DNA of 64,000 bases from Solimicrobium sp043758755 (GCA_043758755.1 JAYVMW010000059.1:180498-244497); one strand, 5' to 3'. Positions 35,473 through 44,151 are shown, numbered from the stretch's first letter. Notes: generated by a model not told the origin, from the letters alone. Numbers and translations are program-made.

Positions 35473-36864
35473 ATGAGTAAACAACTCCGCGAGCTGCAAG
35501 CGCGCAAAGCTAATCTTGTCAAGGACGCACGCGCCGTGACCGACGCAGCCGTCGCTGAAAACCGAGACCTGTCAGTTGATGAGGCGACACGCTTCGACGC
35601 CCTGCGTGCCCAGATCGAAACCGCATCCGCCGCACTCGATCGCGAAATGTCCTTGATCGCCGAGGAAGCGCGTTCGGCCAGTGTGACCGCTGCTTTGGCC
35701 GCCAGTACAACTTCTGGACCGTCCGCTGCCAGACAAATCCTCACCGTGCCATCCGGCAGCGGTTTGATTTCCCTTACCGAAAACCGCGATCTCGATCCCC
35801 AGCGCGGCTTTGCCAGCATGGGTGAGTTCTTTCGGTCCGTGCGTCAGGCCGAGGTGGCGCGGCGTACCGGCGGCGCGGTCGATGAGCGACTGTTGGGCGG
35901 CGCCGGTATGAATGCGATGGCGCCCGGATTGGTCGCCAACGAATCCGCTGGTGTCGATGGTGGATTTGCGGTTCCACCCCAATTTGCGCAGGATATTTTT
36001 ACGCTATCGCTGGGTGAAGATGGTCTGCTGCCGATGACGGACAACGTCGAGATCTCCGGCAACAGCATGTCGTTCCCGAAGGATGAAACCACACCGTGGG
36101 GAAGCAATGGCGTGCGCGCCTATTGGCAAGGCGAGGCATCCATCGCGCAGGCCACTAAGCCGCAGCTGGGTCTAACCACCTTGCGTCTCAAAAAGCTGAT
36201 GGCGCTGGTGCCGATCACCTCCGAGCTGCTCGAGGACACCAATGCCCTCACTTCCTACCTACCCAAGCAGATCGCCGAACGTATTCGCTGGAAAACCAAC
36301 GAAGCCATTTTGAATGGTCAGGGTGATGGCGTACCACTCGGTGCTTTTCAGTCAGGCGCCGTGATCACGGTATCCAAGGATCAGGGCCAGGCGACACAGA
36401 CCTTGACCTTGTCGAACCTGCTCAACATGCAATCGCGCTTCATGCCTGGTTCAGAAAACAAGGGTGTCTGGATCATCAACAAATCAGTCCAGGCGGCGCT
36501 CTACGGTATCACCTGGAACGGCATGCCGGCCTTCATGCCGATCGGCTACCAGGTCAATCAGGGTGGATCACTGGCTCAGGTGCAACGCAATACTTTAATG
36601 GGTCTGCCGGTGATCTTTTCGCAGCACCCTGCAGCGTTCTCTGCCCAAGGCGACGTGCTGCTGGTGGACCTAAACTATTACCACACGATCACCAAGGCAG
36701 GCGGCCTGCAAACCGCCACCAGCATGCATCTGTATTTCGATGCCGATGCGGTGGCATTTCGTACCACCTTCCGCATGGACGGGCAAAGCAAAATCGCGCA
36801 GCCCGTCGTTCCCGCCAAAGGTGCGGCCACCCTGTCGCCCTTCATTCAGCTAGGTGCGCGCTGA
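35473..36864 (+). CDS. Phage major capsid protein, HK97 fold
   Basis: A 463-residue protein with an N-terminal scaffold-like coiled coil (KQLRELQARKANLVKDARAV), then the mature HK97-type shell sequence from about residue 145: GGFAVPPQFAQDIF, the P-domain region KKLMALVPITSELLED, and the C-terminal TAFR-like segment AVAFRTTFRMDGQ. It lies directly after the S49 protease remnant, as in siphoviruses using that assembly pathway. The frame is intact with GGAG before the ATG. Confidence 0.92.
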   Translation: MSKQLRELQARKANLVKDARAVTDAAVAENRDLSVDEATRFDALRAQIETASAALDREMSLIAEEARSASVTAALAASTTSGPSAARQILTVPSGSGLISLTENRDLDPQRGFASMGEFFRSVRQAEVARRTGGAVDERLLGGAGMNAMAPGLVANESAGVDGGFAVPPQFAQDIFTLSLGEDGLLPMTDNVEISGNSMSFPKDETTPWGSNGVRAYWQGEASIAQATKPQLGLTTLRLKKLMALVPITSELLEDTNALTSYLPKQIAERIRWKTNEAILNGQGDGVPLGAFQSGAVITVSKDQGQATQTLTLSNLLNMQSRFMPGSENKGVWIINKSVQAALYGITWNGMPAFMPIGYQVNQGGSLAQVQRNTLMGLPVIFSQHPAAFSAQGDVLLVDLNYYHTITKAGGLQTATSMHLYFDADAVAFRTTFRMDGQSKIAQPVVPAKGAATLSPFIQLGAR

Positions 36865-36894
36865 TTTTTCTTCACTCATAGAAAAGGATATCCC

Positions 36895-37350
36895 ATGGGC
36901 TTTCCCAATACCAAAGGGTCGGAACAGTTCGCCATTCTGGGCGGAACTGGACCCTTGAATGCCAACGCCGGGCAGACCGCCTGGCTTTCCGTCAGCAATT
37001 TTCATCGCCTACTGGCGCTGGTCAATACTGGTGCCAGTGTGAGCGGCACCCTTAACGCGCAGCTGATGCAGGCACAGGACGTCAGTGGCACCGGTGCCAA
37101 GCCGATCATTGGGGCCAATGGTCAGGCCAAAGCGATCGTGCCGATTGCGGCCGGCAACGCGGCCAATATTCAGGCGTTGATCGATTGCTCAGTCGATGAG
37201 CTCGACACCAACAACGGTTATGTCTTCATCCAGTTGCAGGTCACCTTGTCGGCGGCAGGCCTGTTTGATGGCCTGCTGCTGGGCATCAATGCGCGTTTCG
37301 AGCCGGCCAGTGCACTCAATGCCGCCTCGGTCACGCAGATTGCCGGCTGA
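36895..37350 (+). CDS. Phage structural protein of unknown role (possible head decoration)
   Basis: A 151-residue protein rich in small residues (NANAGQTAWLSVSNFHRLLA, TGASVSGTLNAQLMQAQDVSG), with alternating beta-like strands. It follows the capsid gene by 30 bp. Similar-sized proteins in this position often decorate capsids or act in head completion. No specific family is recognised. A normal ribosome-binding site (AAAGGA) precedes the ATG. Confidence 0.65.
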   Translation: MGFPNTKGSEQFAILGGTGPLNANAGQTAWLSVSNFHRLLALVNTGASVSGTLNAQLMQAQDVSGTGAKPIIGANGQAKAIVPIAAGNAANIQALIDCSVDELDTNNGYVFIQLQVTLSAAGLFDGLLLGINARFEPASALNAASVTQIAG

Positions 37351-37413
37351 ATCGTGCCGCCCGATTTCATTTTTTCTTAATTTTTACCCACCACCTCAAC
37401 AAGGAACTTCACC

Positions 37414-37914
37414 ATGAATCTGATTCGCTATGTCATCGATTTTTTCCACATCAACGGCGCTGGCCAACAGTCTGTCAAATATGCCAAGGGACAGACTTAT
37501 CCGGAATCCGATGAAACCATCTCGCACGTCGAGGCCGGACACGCTGAGATTATTGTCGTTGACGTATCCGGCACGACAGAGGCCACTGATGCAGAGGCCG
37601 CACCGCAACCGGACAACAACGTCGAACAAGGCAGCCCGGCTGTCATAGCGGGCGCGCCAGTTCAAAATGAAACAACACCGGTTGCCCCCGCTGTCACGGA
37701 TACGCCTGCTGTAACCGATGCAACCGCTGTGTCGGATACGACCAATTCGACCGATGCGACAGCAACTATCGCTCAACCACAGCCCGACCTGACGCAAACA
37801 ATTACCACAACCGATCCGGCAAGCGTCGTTGCGCCGCTGGCACAGACTTTACCAGCGGTTGACGCCACGCCAACTGTAACTGTGGCAGATCCTGACCAAG
37901 CCGGCCAAAGCTGA
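37414..37914 (+). CDS. Phage hypothetical protein with Ala/Thr/Pro-rich low-complexity tail
   Basis: A 166-residue protein. The first 50 residues (MNLIRYVIDFFHINGAGQQS) resemble small phage proteins of unknown role, while the rest is dominated by repeats of A, T, V and P (TDTPAVTDATAVSDTTNSTD), probably unstructured. It overlaps the next gene by 3 bases (TGATG), so it belongs to the head-completion operon. Function not assignable. Confidence 0.65.
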   Translation: MNLIRYVIDFFHINGAGQQSVKYAKGQTYPESDETISHVEAGHAEIIVVDVSGTTEATDAEAAPQPDNNVEQGSPAVIAGAPVQNETTPVAPAVTDTPAVTDATAVSDTTNSTDATATIAQPQPDLTQTITTTDPASVVAPLAQTLPAVDATPTVTVADPDQAGQS

Positions 37915-38555
37915 TGCCATTTCACCTCGTCACCCCACCGGTCGTCGATCCCGTCACCGGAATTGCCGAGCCGGTGTCGCTGGCCGAGGTGAAGCTGCAT
38001 CTGCGCGTGGACATTCCCGATGACGATGGATTGATCACGGCCCTGATCAGCAGTGCGCGGCAAATGGCGGAGACACTGACCAACCGTCAGTTGCTCACCG
38101 CCACATGGAATCTGGAGCTCGACGCCTTCCCGGGACCGAGCCTGATGGGTTTGCCAGCTGGGTCATCGTATTCCCTCCCGGGACACGCAATTTTGATCCC
38201 CAAGGGACCGGTGCAGGCAGTGTCGTCCATCACTTATCTGGATATGAATTTCAATCGCGTCACGATGCCACCAGCGGACTACGTCGCCGCCTCCACTGAC
38301 GACCTGACACGCATCACGCCGATCTTCGGCCAGATCTGGCAGCCGACTCTGCCGCAAATAGGCGCGGTCACGGTTCAGTTCGTCGCCGGTTACGGTGACT
38401 CGACCCAGGTGCCTGCCGGTATCAAACACTGGATCAAGCTGCGGGTAGACAGTCTCTACAATCAGCGCAGCGAGGTCGCCTTCGCGCGCGGGCGTATGGA
38501 TAAGCTGCCTTTCGTCGATATGTTGCTCGACCCTTACCGTGTGGTCTTGCTATGA
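37914..38555 (+). CDS. Phage head-tail connector, phiE125 gp8/HK97 gp6-like
   Basis: A 213-residue head-completion protein. The N-terminal EPVSLAEVKLHLRVDIPDDD and LITALISSARQMAETLTNRQ segments are the usual gp6-like connector signature, followed by strand-rich YLDMNFNRVTMPPADYV and a final helical part. It forms the ring below the portal. Start TGATG overlaps the previous stop and the end overlaps the next gene (ATGA). Confidence 0.85.
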   Translation: MPFHLVTPPVVDPVTGIAEPVSLAEVKLHLRVDIPDDDGLITALISSARQMAETLTNRQLLTATWNLELDAFPGPSLMGLPAGSSYSLPGHAILIPKGPVQAVSSITYLDMNFNRVTMPPADYVAASTDDLTRITPIFGQIWQPTLPQIGAVTVQFVAGYGDSTQVPAGIKHWIKLRVDSLYNQRSEVAFARGRMDKLPFVDMLLDPYRVVLL

Positions 38556-38947
38556 GCGAAGCCTTGCTATTGCCCGATACCGGGGAGCTCAATCGCCGTA
38601 TCGTCATCCGGTTATGGACCGATCTGCCCAATGCCAGCTTCAACGTCGATCAGACCTTCGATGCTGGTATTACCCGATGGGCCAAGGTCGAGCCGATACG
38701 CGGTATTGCAGAGCGCTCAGGCGTGGCCACTGGCGAAGATCCCACCCATTTTTTCTGGGTGCGCTATAGCGTGGGGACACCCGCCGAGTATTTTGCGCAG
38801 AACCGCGTCATCGACTATCGCGCCCGACGGTTTCGGATCATCGAGGCGCAGAATTTTCAGGATGCCGACCGGTTTATCCGGATCACGGCCAAAGACCTCG
38901 GTGCCATCAACCCGGTGGTTCAAGACCTGGCGCAGCCACCGAAGTAA
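38552..38947 (+). CDS. Phage head-tail adaptor (head closure protein)
   Basis: A 131-residue protein of the gp16/SPP1-like head-closure type: TGELNRRIVIRLWTDLPN at the N-terminus, then TRWAKVEPIRG and the strand YSVGTPAEYFAQNRVIDYR, and the final RFIRITAKDLG. It plugs the capsid connector before tail joining. It overlaps the connector gene by 4 bp and is followed by the gp10-like gene after 11 bases. Confidence 0.83.
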   Translation: MSEALLLPDTGELNRRIVIRLWTDLPNASFNVDQTFDAGITRWAKVEPIRGIAERSGVATGEDPTHFFWVRYSVGTPAEYFAQNRVIDYRARRFRIIEAQNFQDADRFIRITAKDLGAINPVVQDLAQPPK

Positions 38948-38958
38948 AGGGGAACGAT

Positions 38959-39396
38959 ATGACGCATCAAAGTAACAGTGGTGATATTCCCGGCATCAAG
39001 CTGCACGTCGGTCTAGAGTTTCACAGTGTCATTGACTATGACCGAAAGCAGATGCGACGTGCCCTGATCAAGGGCGCAGCGGTGGTGCGCAAGGAAGCAC
39101 GCACTTTAGTTTCGCGCCACATGGTGTCGCAGCCAGGCGAATTTCCGGGCGAGCAAACGGGTGCCATGCGGCGCGCCATTGGTGTGATCGGCAAAGGCTC
39201 CAAGGGTGGCTGGATCAAGGTCGGTGTGCGCGCCATTCCAGGTAGTTTTTATTACCCGGCCGTGCTGTTTTATGGCTCACCGGCGCGCAATATCGCGGCA
39301 CGCGGCAATTTCATGACGGCGGCGCTGGGCAATCGCGCAGAACAAATTCGTGATCAGGTGCGTGATGCTCTGCGCCATACCCTGGTGCCCCGCTAA
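38959..39396 (+). CDS. HK97 gp10-like phage tail-completion protein
   Basis: A 145-residue protein with the gp10/minor-tail pattern: KQMRRALIKGAAVVRKEART near the N-terminus and the mid-segment VIGKGSKGGWIKVGVRAIPG followed by YPAVLFYGSPARNIAARGNF, a region that in this family precedes a C-terminal helix. It links the tail tube to the connector. The gene has a good AAGGGGAACG ribosome-binding site. Confidence 0.82.
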   Translation: MTHQSNSGDIPGIKLHVGLEFHSVIDYDRKQMRRALIKGAAVVRKEARTLVSRHMVSQPGEFPGEQTGAMRRAIGVIGKGSKGGWIKVGVRAIPGSFYYPAVLFYGSPARNIAARGNFMTAALGNRAEQIRDQVRDALRHTLVPR

Positions 39397-39410
39397 GGTG
39401 AGAGATTTGC

Positions 39411-39839
39411 ATGCAACTGGAACTCATCATTGCGCAACTACGCGCGCTGTGCCCATCGCTTAATGGTCGGGTAGCCGGCGCAGCGGAATTCAAACCGGTG
39501 TCCGAGGCAGCCGCCTTACCCGTGCCTTGCGCGTTCGTTATTCCACTCGATGACCGACCCGAGCCGCCGAAGGTACTGAACGCGGTCGGTCAGGAAATGA
39601 CGGACAGCTTTGGGGTGATCGTCGCATTGGACAACCGCGCTGACGAGAAAGGTCAGAATGGCGCCGCAAGCTTCAGCGCTGTGAGGTCGAGCGTCGGCGG
39701 CTTGATCCGCTGGGCGCTGACGTTGACGCCCAGCAGATGTTCGGCAAAGGCCTGCGCCAGCATTTCGTGGTACTTGGCGCCGCCACGAATGATGGTGCGC
39801 GTCACGCCCGTGGTTTCGGAATATTCCAGCACCATGTGA
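39411..39839 (+). pseudogene. Phage tail-terminator-like protein, C-terminally replaced
   Basis: The first 80 or so codons (QLELIIAQLRALCPSLNGRV and VPCAFVIPLDDRPEPPKV) look like a gp37-type tail terminator that follows gp10-like proteins in phage operons. From about 39660 the frame reads only antisense through an opposite-facing gene fragment. The natural C-terminus and all tail genes expected next are missing here, although some occur in inverted orientation at 33.1-34.7 kb. Confidence 0.6.
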
Positions 39840-40375
39840 ATGTTCGGACTGCCGACGCGCCGCGTCAGGACCGTGCCCTCGAATTCCAGTCGCAGCATGG
39901 CCAGGTCCTTCGCGTGCACCGTGACCAGTTGGGTGCCTTGTGCCCGGTCGAGAATGTGTGCCACACACACCTCGCCACAGCCAAGTTCGATTTTGTAAAA
40001 CGCCTTGATCGCTTCGCAGAACGCTTTCATCGAAGTATCGTCGCGACGGATCGGCGGCTTTACGCCCAAGTCGTGCTGCTGAGCCTGCTGGACGCGACTT
40101 TCGACGTATTCAATTTCAGCAGCCTGTTCGAACAAATCGGGATGGTGGACAAAGAGCCAGAACGCGCGATGCTGGTCACTCTTGCATGCGATCAACCCGA
40201 TGAGAGCATTGGCATGCCATGTACCGATTTGGAACATGGCCTGTTTGCCGCGCGGATGGGCAAGTTGGGCGCTCACGAGTAGGCCGGCCACGATTTTGTC
40301 GCGCACCGCCGGGTCGGTGCATTGCTGGATGGCTTCGATCAACCTGGTGGTCGTACCGGTGTGGACCCAGCTATT
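39653..40375 (-). pseudogene. Fragment of an unrecognised protein
   Basis: About 240 codons with normal protein-like composition (HTGTTTRLIEAIQQCTDPAV, GTWHANALIGLIACKSDQHR, ENR-free soluble pattern) but no domain I can name. Its upstream end stops abruptly at about 40375, where a serine-recombinase tail starts on the other strand, and the downstream end meets the truncated tail-terminator gene. It therefore appears to be a displaced piece. Original orientation and function are unknown. Confidence 0.45.
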
Positions 40376-40559
40376 CCCGAAAGAGCAGCATCGCATCCTG
40401 CGCCTGCTGATTGATCGAGTTCAACTCCATGAGGATGGATTGGACATCATTTGGCGTGACGACAGTTGGTAGCGGTTCTGTCGAGAACTGGAAAACATGC
40501 CACTGGTGGTAGAGCAGCGCGCACCGGCAGACTCCGATGAATTGAGTGGGGTGTTGTGA
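40376..40559 (+). pseudogene. C-terminal remnant of a large serine recombinase
   Basis: The frame reads LFPKEQHRILRLLIDRVQLH and EDGLDIIWRDDSW, the typical end of large serine recombinases after the coiled-coil region. A TAG at 40470-40472 interrupts it, and the frame then continues to a TGA at 40557-40559 that overlaps the next ATG (TGATG). The catalytic domain is missing. It belongs to a different subfamily from the intact recombinase at 42586. Confidence 0.65.
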
Positions 40560-41050
40560 TGGCGGATGGCAGGAAAAACGAGCGCACATCAGGTCGCCGC
40601 GTGGAGGTGACACCCACCGGAATCCCCAGGCAATTTGAATCTGGCGGGCGGTCCGTGACCTTTGTCCCGCTGGCGATCAAGCGACGTCATTTCAGCAAGG
40701 TGCTGGTTCCGCCGCCAGGTATGAACCACGCAACAATCAAATCCTCAATCGATCTGCCGATGATCCGGACAATTGGCAAGGCCTTCTATTGGCAACGATT
40801 GCTCGACTCCGGTGAAGTTGCGAATGCCACGGATCTCGCCCGTAAACTGAAACTGGAACCTGGCTGGGTTGCCGAGGTGCTCCGGCTGACACGGCTGGCC
40901 CCGGATATTGTTCAGGCGATCATGGATGGGCGCCAACCCCGCCAATTGAATCTTCACGCCATCCGTGGTCGTCAGGCCGAAGTGCCGGTGGATTGGGTCA
41001 AGCAGCGCGTCACGTTCGGGTTCACAGGCGCCCGCAAGTTCGTCGCATGA
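40559..41050 (+). CDS. Helix-turn-helix companion protein of a serine recombinase
   Basis: A 163-residue basic protein beginning ADGRKNERTSGRRVEVTPTG. A recognition-helix segment is visible: SGEVANATDLARKLKLEPGW followed by VAEVLRLTRLAPDIVQAIMDG. Such genes commonly follow large serine recombinases in proteobacterial mobile DNA and the start overlaps the recombinase relic (TGATG). The role, perhaps a directionality factor or regulator, is unknown. It is intact although its partner is not. Confidence 0.68.
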   Translation: MADGRKNERTSGRRVEVTPTGIPRQFESGGRSVTFVPLAIKRRHFSKVLVPPPGMNHATIKSSIDLPMIRTIGKAFYWQRLLDSGEVANATDLARKLKLEPGWVAEVLRLTRLAPDIVQAIMDGRQPRQLNLHAIRGRQAEVPVDWVKQRVTFGFTGARKFVA

Positions 41051-41325
41051 CGACAATGCAGCACTAATTTGCCATGCAAACAATTCTTTCTGGCGCGCGT
41101 GTATCCTGTTGATACGAAACGGGTTCTGCGAGTGCCAAATCGATACGGTTCCCCACTGTTTTTACAGAACACAGAGCAGAAAAGAATCGAACGGGGGCGG
41201 AATGAGGCGAGTTAGTGGCTAGTCAGCAACGCGACTGGCACTGGCAGAACTAGGCGGAACGCCGCGTAGCTTGGCGGAAACCCAGAAATGCGAAAGGCCA
41301 ACTGAGAACAGTCGGCCTTAAATAT

Positions 41326-41370
41326 TGGTGGCCCGGGGCGGAATCGAACCACCGACACAAGGATTTTCAA
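41326..41370 (-). repeat. Left attachment site: 45-bp partial copy of tRNA-Phe
   Basis: This segment is identical to 51154-51198, the 3' half of the tRNA-Phe gene from the anticodon loop to CCA, in the same orientation. Such duplicated tRNA ends are left when an integrating element uses a tRNA gene as its target and restores an intact copy at one end. It cannot encode a tRNA itself because the 5' half is absent. On its left side a hairpin with AAGGCC-type arms (near 41296-41319) resembles the terminator expected after a tRNA gene. Confidence 0.85.
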
Positions 41371-41979
41371 GCTCAACGTCGCTCAACATCGATCAATACC
41401 TGTCTTCTATAGATCATTGTCTGGCATTTTATGGCCAACTGACCCAAGGTCTACAGATTTGCATAGATTGTTGAGGATGGCACCAATCGCTAAGTTTGAC
41501 AGGCACGTTTTTGCGCCGTTCGATCGGCATGCACAGATTATTGCCAATAGACACTTTCTGGCGATCCGTTTTTCAGTTACCCGCAATAGGCCGGACAGCG
41601 GCCAGCGCTTTCTTGCGGGCAAAAAACTTCGGAGCGGGATTCATCGTTGACGCAGCCCTTTTCTTCGCCGGGCAAATGCCGCAAATTTTTCAATGGCCGG
41701 ACCGGCGCAAGACCGGCGAACCCAAATTGGCATAGCCGCATAACTGACTCGGCATAGCATTCATGCCAGTAGCCAATCCACATCGTTGCCCCCTCCGTTC
41801 GCTGAGTACGTCGCCTCTGCGATGGCGCATTTTCACATATGACTAATTCGATATGGCTGCGAAGTGCTGTGCGCACATGCGTTGAAATGCCGCTTAGAAA
41901 CTAACATCGCACTAAACGGCAACGTGCTGTGATGCCGCGCTGCTCAAGCTCTCGCTTTCTGGTCGTGGCTCTTGAGTTT
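41371..41979. other. Non-coding stretch inside the left end of the island
   Basis: About 600 bases. Several open frames of 60-100 codons exist on both strands, but none has a ribosome-binding site, family resemblance or convincing composition. GCTCAAC is repeated twice right after the attachment site. Recombination or replication signals may be here, but I cannot identify one. Confidence 0.4.
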
Positions 41980-42001
41980 CCATACTAATTTTCGTATGGA
42001 G
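41980..42001 (+). promoter_or_regulatory. Hairpin overlapping a ribosome-binding site (copy 2)
   Basis: CCATAC (41980-41985), 8 bases, GTATGG (41994-41999), continuing into GGAG before the ATG at 42008. Arms are identical to those at 32464-32483, while the loop differs (TAATTTTC against GTCTTTTT). Conserved arms with a changed loop suggest selection for the structure. Confidence 0.55.
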
Positions 42002-42007
42002 AAAACG

Positions 42008-42415
42008 ATGGTCACAAAACTCTGCGCATGCTGCAACGAAGCGTTCATTTCGCGCCCCCAAGTCCCTAACCAAGCTTTCTGTTCCTCGTCGGCCTGTCAG
42101 CGGGAGCGCCGCCTGCGATGGCAGCGCGACAAGATGTTGAACGATCAGGATTACCGAATCAACCAGTCACGCAGCCAACGCGCCTGGCTAGATCGTAACC
42201 CCGATTACTGGCGCAAGTACAGGGGGAATAGCGACGACAGACCACAGGCTCCGGTGAGCACAGCCCGGCCAGACCAGCCCTTGCTTTCCGGGCTTTACCA
42301 AATCAAGTTTCTCCAGAATACCGACCCTGCTAAGAGTGACGCGTGGATTGTCGAGATAGCGCCTGCGTGTGGTGACTGTCCGTGCAAAAAAGACGCGTGC
42401 AAAGATAGGACGTGA
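42008..42415 (+). CDS. Small zinc-binding protein associated with the recombinase operon
   Basis: A 135-residue protein. The N-terminus has four spaced cysteines, CACCNEAFISRPQVPNQAFC and SACQRERRLRW, in a treble-clef-like pattern, and a basic helix (QRAWLDRNPDYWRKYR) that could touch nucleic acid. The C-terminus has another group, ACGDCPCKKDACKDRT. The ATG at 42008 has GGAG 7 bases upstream and corresponds to the start of the relic at 32493; an in-frame ATG at 41996 is less likely. It lies 170 bp before the recombinase gene. Function unknown. Confidence 0.68.
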   Translation: MVTKLCACCNEAFISRPQVPNQAFCSSSACQRERRLRWQRDKMLNDQDYRINQSRSQRAWLDRNPDYWRKYRGNSDDRPQAPVSTARPDQPLLSGLYQIKFLQNTDPAKSDAWIVEIAPACGDCPCKKDACKDRT

Positions 42416-42585
42416 TGGTCATTTCAACTCGCGGGCATTACCGTTGCGTTCAAACAAGCTCTCGGCAATATTGCATGGCAAGCGCCTCAACGTTATGTGG
42501 GCGCTGGCGACCGCCAGCACCCGCATGCTGTTGTTGAAATGCGGGCATGAAAGCTTCACTTTCAAACATTGAATGATCGGTCCCT

Positions 42586-44151
42586 ATGCAGTCAGAAGAG
42601 TCGAAAAGTGAGGTGCCAGACCCGCCAGCCATTTTCCGGGCCGCTGAATACGTTCGGATGTCGACCGAGCACCAACAGTATTCCACAGAAAATCAGGGGG
42701 ATAGTATCCGTGAATATGCCGCTAAACGCGGCATCGAAATTGTGCGCACCTATGCGGACGAGGGGAAAAGTGGTCTGAACATCGGCGGCCGATTGGCCCT
42801 TCAGCAACTGATCAAAGACGTGGAGGCCGGTCCAGTCGACTATCAGATGGTCCTGGTGTATGACGTTAGTCGCTGGGGACGATTTCAGGACGCGGACGAA
42901 AGTGCCTACTACGAGTATATCTGTCGCCGCGCCGGAATCCAGGTTACTTACGTTGCTGAGCAGTTTGAGAATGACGGTTCCCCCGTCTCCACCATCGTCA
43001 AGGGCGTCAAGCGTGCCATGGCGGGCGAGTACAGCAGAGAGCTGTCAGCCAAGGTGTTTGCAGGCCAGTGTCGGCTGATTGAACTGGGTTACCGGCAGGG
43101 TGGCCCGGCTGGCTTTGGGCTGCGCCGGGTATTGATCGATCAGACGGGCTCCATTAAAGGCGAACTGTCCCGTGGCGAGCACAAAAGCCTGCAAACGGAC
43201 AGGGTGATCCTGATGCCTGGTCCGGAGTCAGAAGTACAGACCGTCAATCAAGTCTACAAGTGGTTTATCGATGAAGGCATTCCCGAATCCGAAATCGCAG
43301 CCCGGCTCAATGGCCAAGGGATACACACTGACCTGGAGCGCGACTGGACACGTGCAACCGTGCGCGAGGTGTTGAGCAACGAAAAGTACGTCGGCAACAA
43401 CGTCTACAACCGAATATCGTTCAAGCTCAAGAAGCACCGTATCATCAATCAGCCTGACATGTGGATCAAGAAGGAAGGCGCGTTCGAGGCCATCGTGCCG
43501 CCGGAGATGTTCTTCATGGCCCAGGGCATCATCCGCGCCAGGGCTCATCGCTTTAGCAGCGAGGAGTTAATCGAAAAACTCCGCAACTTATACCAGCATC
43601 GGGGATTTCTATCTGGTCTGATCATCGATGAGGCTGAAGGCATGCCATCGGCCGCAGCGTACATTCACCGTTTTGGCAGTCTGATCCGAGCCTATGAAGC
43701 TGTCGGCTTTACCCCCGATCGTGATTACCATTTTCTGGAAGTAAATAAATTCCTCCGTAAGCTGCATCCGGAAATCATTGGACATACTGAACGCGCCATT
43801 GCCAGCCTTGGCGGCACCATCGCGCGCGATCCGGCAACCGATCTGCTTACCGTAAACCGAGAGTTCACCGTGTCGCTAGTGCTGGCGCGTTGTCAGACCC
43901 ACGACAACGGGCGTCACCGTTGGAGGGTTCGCTTTGACACTAGCTTGGCACCTGACATCACGGTCGCCGTGCGACTGGACGAGCCCAATCAAACGCCACT
44001 GGATTACTACCTGTTACCACGCTTAGATTTTGGCCAGGCGGACGTGCGCCTGGCAGAGCATAACGGCATCGAGTTCGAGAGTTTCCGTTTCGACAGCCTC
44101 GACTATCTCTATGGGATGGCAGAACGTACACGTGTTAGGAGGGCAGCATGA
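42586..44151 (+). CDS. Large serine recombinase
   Basis: A 521-residue site-specific recombinase. The catalytic domain begins AAEYVRMSTEHQQYSTENQ with the nucleophile at S26; further signature pieces are YADEGKSGLNIGGR, LVYDVSRWGRFQDADESAYY and VKRAMAGEYSRELSAKV. A recombinase domain follows (GGPAGFGLRRVL, LNGQGIHTDLERDWTRATVR) and then an unusual C-terminal region without an obvious cysteine-rich zinc ribbon. It starts a four-gene overlapping operon with two ParB/RepB-like genes and a DUF3987 gene. It may mobilise the island, resolve it, or act as part of another system. Confidence 0.88.
   Translation: MQSEESKSEVPDPPAIFRAAEYVRMSTEHQQYSTENQGDSIREYAAKRGIEIVRTYADEGKSGLNIGGRLALQQLIKDVEAGPVDYQMVLVYDVSRWGRFQDADESAYYEYICRRAGIQVTYVAEQFENDGSPVSTIVKGVKRAMAGEYSRELSAKVFAGQCRLIELGYRQGGPAGFGLRRVLIDQTGSIKGELSRGEHKSLQTDRVILMPGPESEVQTVNQVYKWFIDEGIPESEIAARLNGQGIHTDLERDWTRATVREVLSNEKYVGNNVYNRISFKLKKHRIINQPDMWIKKEGAFEAIVPPEMFFMAQGIIRARAHRFSSEELIEKLRNLYQHRGFLSGLIIDEAEGMPSAAAYIHRFGSLIRAYEAVGFTPDRDYHFLEVNKFLRKLHPEIIGHTERAIASLGGTIARDPATDLLTVNREFTVSLVLARCQTHDNGRHRWRVRFDTSLAPDITVAVRLDEPNQTPLDYYLLPRLDFGQADVRLAEHNGIEFESFRFDSLDYLYGMAERTRVRRAA

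Noticed and set aside
19816..40472. Three genes interrupted by TAG (hicA 19816, NYN 28298, recombinase relic 40470), suggesting amber suppression
   Set aside because: TAG is used as the natural stop elsewhere in the window (for example the antitoxin at 1680, the UbiH-type gene at 52522 and the second ParB-like gene at 45926), and two of the three genes are in decayed regions with other damage. Ordinary nonsense mutations explain it.
40371..40613. A frameshift joining the minus-strand frames at 40371-40613 and 39653-40396 into one gene
   Set aside because: The upstream frame is antisense to a recognisable serine-recombinase tail on the plus strand. A junction of two unrelated pieces explains the break without a frameshift.
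41326..41370. A second tRNA-Phe gene
   Set aside because: Only the 3' half is present; the D-arm and acceptor 5' strand are absent, so it is an attachment-site duplicate.
41407..41876. Several 70-100-codon frames on both strands between the left attachment site and the zinc-binding gene
   Set aside because: None has a start signal or protein-like composition and they overlap each other on both strands.
42586..44151. The large serine recombinase as the enzyme that inserted the island into tRNA-Phe
   Set aside because: Serine integrases leave only a very short core identity between attachment sites, whereas the repeats here share 45 bp. It is kept only as an open possibility for other recombination.
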